From: Proluteimonas luteida
Lineage (GTDB): Bacteria; Pseudomonadota; Gammaproteobacteria; Xanthomonadales; Xanthomonadaceae
Direction: 5' to 3'
DNA: 64,000 nucleotides
Assembly (NCBI RefSeq): GCF_021191695.1
Contig: NZ_JAIWPT010000002.1
Span: 124,001-188,000 of the forward strand
Part shown: positions 27,136-36,066 of the stretch, one piece after another
Position numbering within the stretch: the stretch's first letter is position 1
How the letters are laid out: each line of letters starts with the position of its first letter
Made by a program: the position numbers and the translations under genes
Notes under the pieces: generated by a model
What the model saw: only the letters and a program-made list of their open reading frames with translations
Database searches by the model: none
What the model was told of the DNA's origin: nothing

Positions 27136-28353
27136 ATGAATATTCCTACTTCCGTTCTTCCATCGGCGCTGGCGCTCGCCTTGGCGGCCGCGCTGCCGGC
27201 CGCCGCGCACGCGCAGTCCACGCAGGCCGAACTCCAGGTCGACGTCGCAACCCATGCCATGCCCGGCATGCCGGGCACCGGTGCGCTTGGCCGCATGGCT
27301 GGCGCCATGGCCGGCAGCCATGCCAGCTACGGCATGGCCCGCCATCCGGGAATGCCCGGCCAGTACCTGGACATCGCCCTGCACAACCAGCGCCAGCCGG
27401 GCACGCCGGCGCGACAGGCGATCCCGCAGGGGCTGCGCCTGGGCGACCATCTCGACCTGCTGCCGCCAGCGGCCCGCGACACCCGCGATGGCGGCAGCGC
27501 CGGCGGAAGCATCGGCCAGGACCTCGCCGATGGCGGGAGATACCGGGTGCTCTACTACTGGGGCTGCGGTGAAAGCGCCGGTCCCGGCCAGCCGGTCGAG
27601 TACTCGATGACGATCCGCAACGGCAAACCGGTCGAGGGCGGACGCGCGATGGCGCCGCGCCAGCTTGCCGGGCGCAGCATCACGCCCGGCCCGGAGTTCG
27701 CGTTGTGGCCGAACCCGTCCAGCCGCAAGGCGGTACGGGACGGTGCATCGCTGGTCGGCACGCACCACGTGACCGGCAACGGGGTGCCCGAATCGATGCG
27801 CTTCGAACTCGAGCGCAACCACGATTTCATGCCGCCGCTGGCGGTGAACGCCGAGGGCAGCGCGCAGGATGGCCTCAGCCTGCGCTGGGACGCCGTCACC
27901 GGCGCCCGCGGCTATTTCATCCACGGCACCGTCGCCAGTGGCGAGACCATCGTGATGTGGAGCAGTGCCGAGGACGGCTATGCCGGACCGGAACTGATCG
28001 ACTACCTGACCGGCGATGAGATCGCGCGGTGGACCGGCAGCCGCACCCTGATGGGCGCCGATGCCCGCAGCTGCCAGGTGCCGCGCGAGGTGCTCGCCGG
28101 CACCGGTGGCGGCACGCCACTGCTGCAGATGATCGCCTATGGCGACGAGAACAGCATCACCCAGCCACGCCCGGCCGATGCCCCGCGCGACTGGCGCCCG
28201 GCCTGGAACATACGCCTGCGCAACAAGTCCACCGCGATGGTGATGCTCGGCGCCGATGGCACGCCTGTCGACGCGGGCGCGCAGCAGCCGGACACCAGGG
28301 AAGCGATCAAGGACCGTGCCCGCGGCCTGATGCGCGGAATCCTCGGCCGCTGA
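27136..28353 (+). CDS. Secreted protein of unknown function
   Basis: 405 residues with a clear signal peptide (cleavage after AAAHAQ, about residue 27). The mature protein starts with a Met/Gly-rich region (HAMPGMPGTGALGRMAGAMA). It then has a beta-rich core with RYRVLYYWGCGE, SITPGPEFALWPNPS and LRWDAVTGARGYFIHGTV, the last resembling a fibronectin-III-like strand pattern. The end is basic (REAIKDRARGLMRGILGR). I cannot name the family. It is preceded by promoter motif copy 2 and lies between a lipoprotein and an adhesin, so an envelope or extracellular role is likely. Confidence 0.7.
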   Translation: MNIPTSVLPSALALALAAALPAAAHAQSTQAELQVDVATHAMPGMPGTGALGRMAGAMAGSHASYGMARHPGMPGQYLDIALHNQRQPGTPARQAIPQGLRLGDHLDLLPPAARDTRDGGSAGGSIGQDLADGGRYRVLYYWGCGESAGPGQPVEYSMTIRNGKPVEGGRAMAPRQLAGRSITPGPEFALWPNPSSRKAVRDGASLVGTHHVTGNGVPESMRFELERNHDFMPPLAVNAEGSAQDGLSLRWDAVTGARGYFIHGTVASGETIVMWSSAEDGYAGPELIDYLTGDEIARWTGSRTLMGADARSCQVPREVLAGTGGGTPLLQMIAYGDENSITQPRPADAPRDWRPAWNIRLRNKSTAMVMLGADGTPVDAGAQQPDTREAIKDRARGLMRGILGR

Positions 28354-28473
28354 AACCGGCCCCTCACCGACACCCGATCCGATCATCGCCGGCGCGCCGA
28401 CGCGAATCCGTCTGCGCGCCCGGTCCTGTCCCCCCCGCAAGTGAATGCCGTACATACAACACGGAGAAACACC

Positions 28474-30333
28474 ATGCAGCACCCCGCCATTCCACACACC
28501 CTCAAGCTTGTCCCGCTCGCGCTTGCGCTCGGACTGGCCATCGCCGCCCCAGCCAAGGCCGACCCAGCCGGCCCGGGATGTTGGACCTTCAACTCGGACA
28601 CCCAAAAGTGGGAGCAGAACACCGGCAACTCCACCAACCGCACCGAAGGCAACGAACACGGTGACAGGAACACCACCTGCGCCACCGACGCCAACGCCTA
28701 CGGCGAAGGCAATAACGCCAGCGGCGAGCACAGCAGCGCTTTCGGGGTCAAGAACATCGCTCGCGGTCGCGACAGCACCGCGGTCGGCAGCAACAACATT
28801 GCCAGTGGTATCAGCAGTACTGCCATCGGTGACCGAAACGAGGCGCAGGACACAAGGGCTTCGGCTATCGGTATCGGCAACAAAGCGTTCAGTGTGAACA
28901 GCTCGGCGATCGGCTCCTACAACAACGCGACTGGCAGCCAGAGCAACGCCTTGGGCTCTAGCAACGTAGCCGATGGCCCGAGCGCCAACGCATTCGGCAC
29001 CGCCAACTACGCCACCGCACAGAATGCCAGCGCATTTGGCAGTGGAAACCGGGCAACCGGCTACCAAAGCGCCGCCTTGGGCTTCGGCAACGGGGCTTCC
29101 GGCATCTCCGCATCCGCGGTGGGCTTCAACAACGAGGCTTCCGGCGCGCTGAGCAGCGCATTTGGCTATGCGAGCAAGGCCACAGGCCAAAATTCGACCG
29201 CCATCGGCTACAAAAACACCGCCAGCGGCGGTGGAAGCAACGCCTTCGGCATATCCAACAAATCAATCGGGGACGGTTCAAGCGCGTTCGGCCGGGAGAA
29301 CGTTGCCGAAGGCGAGCGCAGCAGCGCTTTCGGCTTCCTCAACACCGCAAGCGGCACGCGCAGCACTGCGCTGGGCTACGCGTCGGCGGCCGCCGGCCAC
29401 CAGAGCCTGGCGATCGGCGTGGGCGCCAAGGCCACCGGCTACGAGGCCATCGCCATCGGCCGCGGCGTCTCGGTACTAGCCGAGGGCGCGACCGGCGCCA
29501 CATCCACCGCCGGCATTGCGATCGGCAACAACGCATTGGTGGCGGCCGAGGCCACCAACTCGATCGCGATCGGCGCCCACTCGGTCGCTAGCGAGGCCAA
29601 CACCTTCTCGGTGGGCAACGCGGACAGCCTGCGCCGCATCGTCCACGTCGCCGACGCCACGGCCGGCACCGACGCGGTCAACCTGCGCCAGCTGCAGGCG
29701 GCACTGGACGGCGTCGAGGGCGGCGGCGGGGTCAGCGAGGCACGCGTGCGGGAAATCGCCGATGCCGGCGATGCCACCACCCTGACCGCAGCCAACGACT
29801 ACACCGATGCCCGGATCGCCGAGATCGACGCGGTTACCGAGGTCCAGGTCCGCGAGATCACCGATGCCGGCAACGCGGCCACCCTCGCCGAAGCCAACCA
29901 GCACACCGACACGCGCGAGATCGCGATACGCGGCGACATGGAGGCGGGCGACACGGCCACACTGTCGGCGGCCAACACCTACACCGACACTGCGATCCAG
30001 GCGCTGACCGGCTTCGATGTCGGCGGCATCAACGACAGGCTGACGGGGCTCGAGGATCGTTTCGCCGACGTCGACCGCCGTCTGCATCACCAGGACCGCC
30101 GCATCGACCGCATGGGCGCGATGAGCTCGGCAATGCTGAACATGGCGATCAACGCCGCGGGCACCCAGAGTCCGCGCGGTCGCATTGCGGTGGGTGCCGG
30201 CTTCCAGGGCGGCGAGCGCGGGTTGTCGATCGGCTATGGCAAGCGGATCGGGCGCACCGCCTCGTTCTCGCTGGGCGGCGCCTTCAGTAGCGGCGAGCGA
30301 TCGGCCGGCGTCGGTTTCGGCGTGGACCTGTGA
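28474..30333 (+). CDS. YadA-type trimeric autotransporter adhesin
   Basis: 619 residues. A signal peptide ends near AKADPAG. The head (about 60-385) is built from left-handed beta-roll repeats of the form SSAFGxxNxASG, at roughly 14-residue spacing. The neck motif is VGNADSLRRIVHVADATAGT. A short coiled stalk has repeated AANxYTD units. The last 70 residues (ALSSAMLNMAINAAG, GRIAVGAGFQ, GYGKRIGRTASFSLGG) form the YadA beta-barrel anchor. Such proteins trimerise, export their own passenger and mediate attachment. ATG 28474 is preceded by CGGAGAAACACC. It lies downstream of the secreted protein, possibly in the same transcript, and is followed by a strong hairpin. Confidence 0.93.
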   Translation: MQHPAIPHTLKLVPLALALGLAIAAPAKADPAGPGCWTFNSDTQKWEQNTGNSTNRTEGNEHGDRNTTCATDANAYGEGNNASGEHSSAFGVKNIARGRDSTAVGSNNIASGISSTAIGDRNEAQDTRASAIGIGNKAFSVNSSAIGSYNNATGSQSNALGSSNVADGPSANAFGTANYATAQNASAFGSGNRATGYQSAALGFGNGASGISASAVGFNNEASGALSSAFGYASKATGQNSTAIGYKNTASGGGSNAFGISNKSIGDGSSAFGRENVAEGERSSAFGFLNTASGTRSTALGYASAAAGHQSLAIGVGAKATGYEAIAIGRGVSVLAEGATGATSTAGIAIGNNALVAAEATNSIAIGAHSVASEANTFSVGNADSLRRIVHVADATAGTDAVNLRQLQAALDGVEGGGGVSEARVREIADAGDATTLTAANDYTDARIAEIDAVTEVQVREITDAGNAATLAEANQHTDTREIAIRGDMEAGDTATLSAANTYTDTAIQALTGFDVGGINDRLTGLEDRFADVDRRLHHQDRRIDRMGAMSSAMLNMAINAAGTQSPRGRIAVGAGFQGGERGLSIGYGKRIGRTASFSLGGAFSSGERSAGVGFGVDL

Positions 30334-30392
30334 GCCGGACGCGGAAACAGGCGGCCGATCTCGCGTCGCCACACCGGTAGCCCATCACGAAT

Positions 30393-30414
30393 GCCCCCGC
30401 AGCACTGCGGGGGC
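30393..30414 (+). terminator. Terminator hairpin after the YadA-type gene
   Basis: GCCCCCGCAG and CTGCGGGGGC form a perfect 10-base stem with a 2-base apex, 60 bases after the adhesin stop. The following bases (GTTCAT) are only weakly T-rich. It separates the adhesin from promoter motif copy 3. Confidence 0.7.
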
Positions 30415-30487
30415 GTTCATATCGAATGCCTGCACCGCCGTTGGCAAACGAGCGAAGCCGCGACCAACCCGCGATCGCATCGACGTC

Positions 30488-30517
30488 TGTCAGTTGCCGC
30501 CACCGGTTCTCGTGGAT
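30488..30517 (+). promoter_or_regulatory. ECF-type promoter motif, copy 3
   Basis: TGTCAGTT (30488-30495), 15 bases, CGTGGAT (30511-30517). The spacer shares GCC at its start and GGTTCT before the second box with copy 1, and the leader shares CCGGCCGGGTCGCCG with copy 2. It would drive the three-gene group 30665-32269. Confidence 0.8.
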
Positions 30518-30664
30518 AGAGGGCCCGGACGTGCCGGGACCGGCCGGGTCGCCGCTTCGACCTCCTCGACCTGATGACGCGACCATGTGCATTCGATCCT
30601 TCCTCCTTCATCCAGCGCCGCCTGCCGCCGCGCATGCGCGGTCGATTCGGGCCGGACGCCAACC

Positions 30665-31420
30665 ATGAGCAACGTGAACGAATCGACGTTCTTCCTGGCG
30701 GCGCTGCTGATATCCGGACTGACCGCATGCGGGATGTCCGACGGCAACAGCGAGGCGCAGGTACAGAGTGGCTACGCGACGGGGAAAGTGACCGATACCC
30801 AGGGCAGGCCCATCGCCGGGGCGAAGATCCTGCTGGACAACAGCGTCTTCTACGCCTCCTACATCGACGGCACGACGCGCGACGACGGCAGCTACCGGAT
30901 CAAGGTGCAGCCCGGCGCATGGAAGGCGGATGCCTCCTTCAGGAAGACATACAACGGCAGGACCTACGTCCTGGAACTGGATCCGGACAACGACGATTCC
31001 TTCAACGAGGACGGCGTTGTCCGCGACTTCACCTGGAAGCTGGAAGGGCGCACGCCCGGCAACGAGTACGGCTATTACGGCGGATTCATCCAGCTCAGCC
31101 AGGCCATCGGTTTCTACGAGGACATGGAAGCCATCGAACTGACCCTGACGCCACATGGCCCGTTGATCGACGGATCACCGGGGAAAACGCTCCGGCTTCG
31201 CGTGGGCGACCACTACTGGGTGGATCGCTACCAGGTCGAGGACGTCCCGATCGGGCGCTACATGGTGACCGCGACGCTGCAAGGCGACGACGGTCCCCGC
31301 CCGCTGAAGATCCAGGACTGGCATGCGAAAGGCGATTTCGAGCAGGAATTCCAGCTCGATTTCCTGCCCAAGTCCGACAGCGTCCTCAGGATCTCGGCTT
31401 CCATCGTCATCGGCGAATGA
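30665..31420 (+). CDS. Lipoprotein with carboxypeptidase-regulatory-like domain
   Basis: 251 residues. Signal peptide with lipobox LTAC (Cys22). The mature N-terminus GYATGKVTDTQGRPIAGAKI, followed by TTRDDGSYRIKVQPGAWKA, is the beta-sandwich pattern of carboxypeptidase-regulatory-like (CarboxypepD_reg) domains. The second half is beta-rich with no motif I can assign (YYGGFIQLSQAIGFYEDME). Start ATG 30665 is chosen because it places the lipobox correctly. It is the first gene after promoter motif copy 3 and precedes two more small exported proteins. Confidence 0.78.
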   Translation: MSNVNESTFFLAALLISGLTACGMSDGNSEAQVQSGYATGKVTDTQGRPIAGAKILLDNSVFYASYIDGTTRDDGSYRIKVQPGAWKADASFRKTYNGRTYVLELDPDNDDSFNEDGVVRDFTWKLEGRTPGNEYGYYGGFIQLSQAIGFYEDMEAIELTLTPHGPLIDGSPGKTLRLRVGDHYWVDRYQVEDVPIGRYMVTATLQGDDGPRPLKIQDWHAKGDFEQEFQLDFLPKSDSVLRISASIVIGE

Positions 31421-31454
31421 CATTCCACGCAAACACGCTCCGGAGAGCACATCC

Positions 31455-31808
31455 ATGAAACTTCACACCATTGCCCTTGCCGTCGCCCTGGCCACCGCGG
31501 GGCTGGCGCTGTCCGCGTGTACCGTCAGCGACCTCGACGCCGCCCGCGTGGACTGCGGCACCCCCGGTCCGCACGGCGTTGACTGCCAAGTCCAGCGCAC
31601 CGGCGGCAGCGGCAGCTTCGAGGCCTGCTGGGACCTCGTCATCGCCTGCCAGAACGGTGGCGAGATGACCGGCTCGACCTGCCACGGGATGGCCGCCGGC
31701 GAGACCGCAGGGAGCGAGAACATGCCCGTCGCTGGCTTCTCGAACCAGGACACCTGCGACGTCCCCGCCTCGGGCAAGGTCGAGCGCCTGAAGATCACTT
31801 CCAGATGA
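31455..31808 (+). CDS. Small cysteine-containing lipoprotein
   Basis: 117 residues. Signal peptide with lipobox LSAC (Cys22). The mature part is Gly/Ser-rich with six further cysteines (DCGTPG, VDCQVQ, EACWDLVIACQ, STCHGM, DTCDVP), compatible with disulfides in the periplasm. No family is recognised. It follows the previous lipoprotein by 34 bases with a GGAGAG ribosome-binding site, and its stop overlaps the next gene by ATGA. It is therefore part of the motif-3 transcription unit. Confidence 0.72.
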   Translation: MKLHTIALAVALATAGLALSACTVSDLDAARVDCGTPGPHGVDCQVQRTGGSGSFEACWDLVIACQNGGEMTGSTCHGMAAGETAGSENMPVAGFSNQDTCDVPASGKVERLKITSR

Positions 31809-32269
31809 TGCGCCCCGGCATCCGGGCCGCAACGAAGCACCCGTGGCTGGCGGTGCTTGGCGCCGCGTCCCTGGTCCTCGCCGCATCCGGCTGCGAAGCG
31901 CCGGCGCATGCTGCCGTGGTGAAGTGCTCGGGGTCGGTCGTCGTCGCCGACATCGACGACGACGTGAAAAAGGACTGCACCCTCGCCATCGCGAAATTCG
32001 ATCGGCAGACCTCCGCCAGCATCAGGATCGACACCGGGCGACGCCTGGCGTTCGTGAAAGGGCACTTCACCGTGCAGCAGGGCACGGTGAGGATCTCCCT
32101 CCATGGCAGCACCGGCACCGCGGCGGAAGTCGTTGTCCGCCCCGGCAGCCCGGGCGACGTCGAAGCCCTGCTGCGCCTGAACCGACGCAACAACGGCTTC
32201 CACCTCCGCTTCGATCCGGACGTCGAGGCCGTCGGCCTCGACGGCACGCTGTCATACGAGGCTCGCTGA
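31805..32269 (+). CDS. Small exported protein of unknown function
   Basis: 154 residues. A hydrophobic export signal ends at ASGC (Cys30), a weak lipobox because the -3 residue is Ala. The mature part has an acidic segment (VVADIDDDVKKDC) followed by alternating basic and hydrophobic strands (RLAFVKGHFTVQQGTVRISL). ATG ATG at 31805 overlaps the upstream stop, so translation is probably coupled. The family is not recognised. It is the last gene of the accessory block; dispersed repeats and the groEL terminator follow. Confidence 0.68.
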   Translation: MMRPGIRAATKHPWLAVLGAASLVLAASGCEAPAHAAVVKCSGSVVVADIDDDVKKDCTLAIAKFDRQTSASIRIDTGRRLAFVKGHFTVQQGTVRISLHGSTGTAAEVVVRPGSPGDVEALLRLNRRNNGFHLRFDPDVEAVGLDGTLSYEAR

Positions 32270-32370
32270 GCCGCGCGCTGCATCGGCTGCATCGGAATCC
32301 CCGGATGGAACCACGGCATCACGACGGGCTGGAAACACACGGCCCGGTCAGCCTGGAGCCTCCAACAGAA

Positions 32371-32455
32371 TGTCATCCCGAGCGCAGCGAGGGATCTGCT
32401 TCCGAGCGTCATGTGCAGGCAAGCGGCGAGATCCCTCGCTACGCCCGGGATGACA
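32371..32455. repeat. Inverted repeat element (27-base arms)
   Basis: 32371-32397 (TGTCATCCCGAGCG...GGGATCT) and 32429-32455 are inverted repeats with two mismatches in 27 bases, separated by 31 bases. The arm sequence is a widely dispersed intergenic repeat in proteobacteria (general recollection, not searched). It would form a long hairpin between the sigma-linked gene block and groEL. There is no coding potential. Confidence 0.75.
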
Positions 32456-32490
32456 GGATTCATTCCGTTGAATGCGCTTGGGCATTACCC

Positions 32491-32523
32491 AAAAGAAAAC
32501 CCCGCCTCGCGGCAGGGTTTTCT
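32491..32523 (-). terminator. groEL terminator
   Basis: On the minus strand AAAACCCTGCC pairs with GGCGGGGTTTT (one mismatch) and is followed by CTTTT. The hairpin lies about 40 bases after the groEL stop. A/T-rich stem flanks and a trailing T-run make it a good intrinsic terminator. Confidence 0.85.
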
Positions 32524-32561
32524 GTGGAGCCTTGTTGCAGTGACGCAGTGATGGGACGGGA

Positions 32562-34208
<1,647 letters not shown>

Positions 34209-34301
34209 TTACCTCAGAAGTGGAAAGTGGATGTGGAGTTGGCGGGCGCCGCCCGCCGGGATCGATCGCGGTGTCGCGCGGACGCGGGTCCGCAGCGGGG
34301 A

Positions 34302-34592
34302 TCAGCCGACGATCGCGAGGATGTCGTCTTCCTTGACGATCTTGTATTCGATGCCGTCGGCCTTGTAGCTGCTGCCCGAGTACTGGCCGTAGATGACCTG
34401 GTCGCCGACCTTGACCTTCGGTGCGCGGATGCTGCCGTTGTCCAGGGCCTTGCCCTCGCCGACGGCGACGACTTCACCCTTGGTGGGCTTTTCCTTGGCG
34501 TTGTCGGGGATCAGGATGCCGCCGGCCGACTTCTCTTCGGCTTCGATCGGCTTGATCACGACGCGGTCGTAAAGCGGCTTCAGATTGCTCAT
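34302..34592 (-). CDS. groES: Co-chaperonin GroES
   Basis: 96 residues. The heptameric lid of Gro[22 protein letters not shown], the mobile loop [20 protein letters not shown], and the end EDDILAIVG are canonical. Start ATG at 34592, preceded by AGAGGGTGAC on the coding strand. It is the first gene of the groES-groEL operon; the HrcA-type operator lies 47 bases upstream of the start. Confidence 0.98.
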   Translation of the reverse strand: MSNLKPLYDRVVIKPIEAEEKSAGGILIPDNAKEKPTKGEVVAVGEGKALDNGSIRAPKVKVGDQVIYGQYSGSSYKADGIEYKIVKEDDILAIVG

Positions 34593-34638
34593 GTCACCCT
34601 CTCTAAGTATTTGATTGTGAAGAAAACGGGCGGCGATC

Positions 34639-34665
34639 TTAGCACTCGCACCAGGAGAGTGCCAG
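34639..34665. promoter_or_regulatory. CIRCE operator of groESL
   Basis: TTAGCACTC (34639-34647), a 9-base spacer, then GAGTGCCAG (34657-34665). This matches the CIRCE consensus (TTAGCACTC-N9-GAGTGCTAA) at 16 of 18 arm positions. CIRCE is bound by the heat-shock repressor HrcA. hrcA itself is not in the window. Confidence 0.92.
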
Positions 34666-34754
34666 AATCGGACGCACACGCACCCGGGCTTCCGGGACGC
34701 GACCAAGATGGGCATGGCCGAACGCTTTACAAGGGGGGCGGGGCCGACTTTTTC

Positions 34755-34870
34755 AGGTTCTTCGCCGATTCCCGGGTGGCTTCGATCGCGGGGTCGGGCG
34801 ACGCCACCGACGCCGGGACTTTTCGCGAATCCGCAACGCCGCGCACGTCGGCCGCGTGGGGCCGACCTAC
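34755..34870. repeat. Dispersed intergenic repeat, copy 1 of 3
   Basis: Read on the minus strand this begins GTAGGTCGGCCCCACGCGGC, continues through CGTCGG-GGCG-CCCGACC, and ends CCCGGGAATCGG. The same order of blocks occurs at 46901-47036 and 57511-57619. The first block is itself palindromic (GTCGGCC...GGCCGAC). There is no coding potential. Confidence 0.7.
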
Positions 34871-34934
34871 GATGATTGACCGGATACCCGGCCGAAAGCC
34901 GCCTGCGCGGCGGTTGCGCGCGCCGCGATGCCGG

Positions 34935-35423
34935 TCAGCGGAAACGCCAGGTCGCCAGCAGCATGGTCTCGCCGTCGTTGGGCTGCTTGATGCTGGCATT
35001 GGAGATGTGGCGGGCCAGCAGCGAGAAGCGGTCCCAGCGCCAGCCGAGGGTGCTGACGAACTGGGGATTGCCCGACAACGCATCGGTCTTGCCGAACTGC
35101 GCGCCGACGCCGAAGCCGGCGGTGAAGCCGTTGTCGCGCTCGTAGCGCAGGCCCCCATGCAGCACGCCGGCATCCTCGGCGAGGTCGAAGCGGGTGTTGT
35201 CGCGGCCACGCACGTAGACCCCGCCCACTTCCCAGCGCAGCACGCCGTGCTCGGTGCGTCGCCATTCGGGCAGCCAGGCCAGGGTGGCGACGAAGGTGGT
35301 GGTGTTCTCGCGCGTCGCCGAAGCGCCGGCACCGATATCGACCACGTTCTGGGCGAGGGCAGGCAGGGGGGCGGAGATGGCAAGTGCGGCGCATAGCGCC
35401 AGACGGACGGCAGGGATCGGCAT
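34935..35423 (-). CDS. PagL-like lipid A 3-O-deacylase / acyloxyacyl hydrolase
   Basis: 162 residues. A signal peptide (to about residue 25, ALAQN) is followed by an eight-strand outer-membrane beta-barrel pattern. The C-terminal motif ARHISNASIKQPNDGE contains His139, Ser141 and Glu152. In PagL, the corresponding His-x-Ser pair and a downstream Glu form the catalytic triad that removes the 3-O acyl chain of lipid A. The protein ends WRFR, as expected for a barrel strand. Substrate is inferred from family only. It is monocistronic and divergent from cutA. Confidence 0.85.
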   Translation of the reverse strand: MPIPAVRLALCAALAISAPLPALAQNVVDIGAGASATRENTTTFVATLAWLPEWRRTEHGVLRWEVGGVYVRGRDNTRFDLAEDAGVLHGGLRYERDNGFTAGFGVGAQFGKTDALSGNPQFVSTLGWRWDRFSLLARHISNASIKQPNDGETMLLATWRFR

Positions 35424-35586
35424 TGGAGACAGGGGTCAGAACGATCCAGTAAGTATACCGGCCGGTTCAATAATGGACAGGCCAGCGAACGACACAGGAC
35501 CGGAACGCACCTTTCGCCGCACGCAGGCTGCCTGCGGCGATGTCCACGCGCTGTCGAGAAGCCCCGACTCCGGGTACCGTGGCGCC

Positions 35587-35913
35587 ATGCCCGTGCTCGT
35601 CTGCTTCAGCGCCTGTCCCGACCTGGCCACCGCGTCGCGCATCGCCGAGGCGCTGGTCGAGGCGCGGCTCGCCGCCTGCGTCAACGTGCTGCCGGCGGTG
35701 CGCTCGACCTACCGCTGGGAAGGCCGGGTGACCAGCGACGACGAGGTCCTGGTGATCGCAAAGACCACGACGGAACGGATCGACGCGCTGACGCTACGGC
35801 TGCGGGAACTGCATCCCTACACGCTGCCCGAGATCGTCGCCCTGCCGGTCGCCGGCGGCCTGCCGGCGTATCTGGACTGGGTGGTGGCGGAAACCGGCCC
35901 CGCACCGGACTGA
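35587..35913 (+). CDS. cutA: Divalent-cation tolerance protein CutA
   Basis: 108 residues. CutA1 is a small, very stable trimer of ferredoxin-like fold linked to copper tolerance. The sequence follows the family throughout: FSACPDLATASRIAEALVEA, RLAACVNVLPAVRSTYRWEG, DEVLVIAKTT, and LHPYTLPEIVALPVAGGLPA YLDWV. In Escherichia coli and many relatives cutA lies next to dsbD (cutA2), and the same order holds here, with dsbD starting 153 bases downstream. Confidence 0.95.
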   Translation: MPVLVCFSACPDLATASRIAEALVEARLAACVNVLPAVRSTYRWEGRVTSDDEVLVIAKTTTERIDALTLRLRELHPYTLPEIVALPVAGGLPAYLDWVVAETGPAPD

Positions 35914-36066
35914 GAACCTGTTCACGCCCCCCCGGAACGGCCCACGCGGCAAGGCGCGCCGGACGACGGTCCCGCGACGGCGCTCGATCTGCCCGCGCCT
36001 GAGCTGCACCCGAACCACGTGCGGCGGCGCTCGGCATGGGCCGCGACGGCCTGCGATACTGCCGCG

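Larger units (their letters stand above)
30334..30664 (+). other. Intergenic region: terminator plus sigma-regulon promoter
   Basis: 331 bases without a credible gene. It contains the terminator hairpin of the adhesin (30393-30414) and promoter motif copy 3 (30488-30517). A leader of about 147 bases follows, whose first part resembles the leader after copy 2. A short reading frame from 30587 runs in frame into the next gene, but it carries no signal peptide and was not taken as the start. Confidence 0.7.
34593..34934. other. Intergenic region upstream of groES
   Basis: 342 bases with no credible gene. It holds the groES leader and CIRCE operator (34639-34665) and one copy of a dispersed 110-130-base intergenic repeat (34755-34870). 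Long reading frames crossing it are products of GC-rich sequence. Confidence 0.7.

Noticed and set aside
28680..29600. DNA tandem repeat or CRISPR-like array in the adhesin gene
   Set aside because: The periodicity is in the protein (14-residue head repeats). At DNA level the units are diverged, so it is neither a CRISPR array nor a simple repeat.
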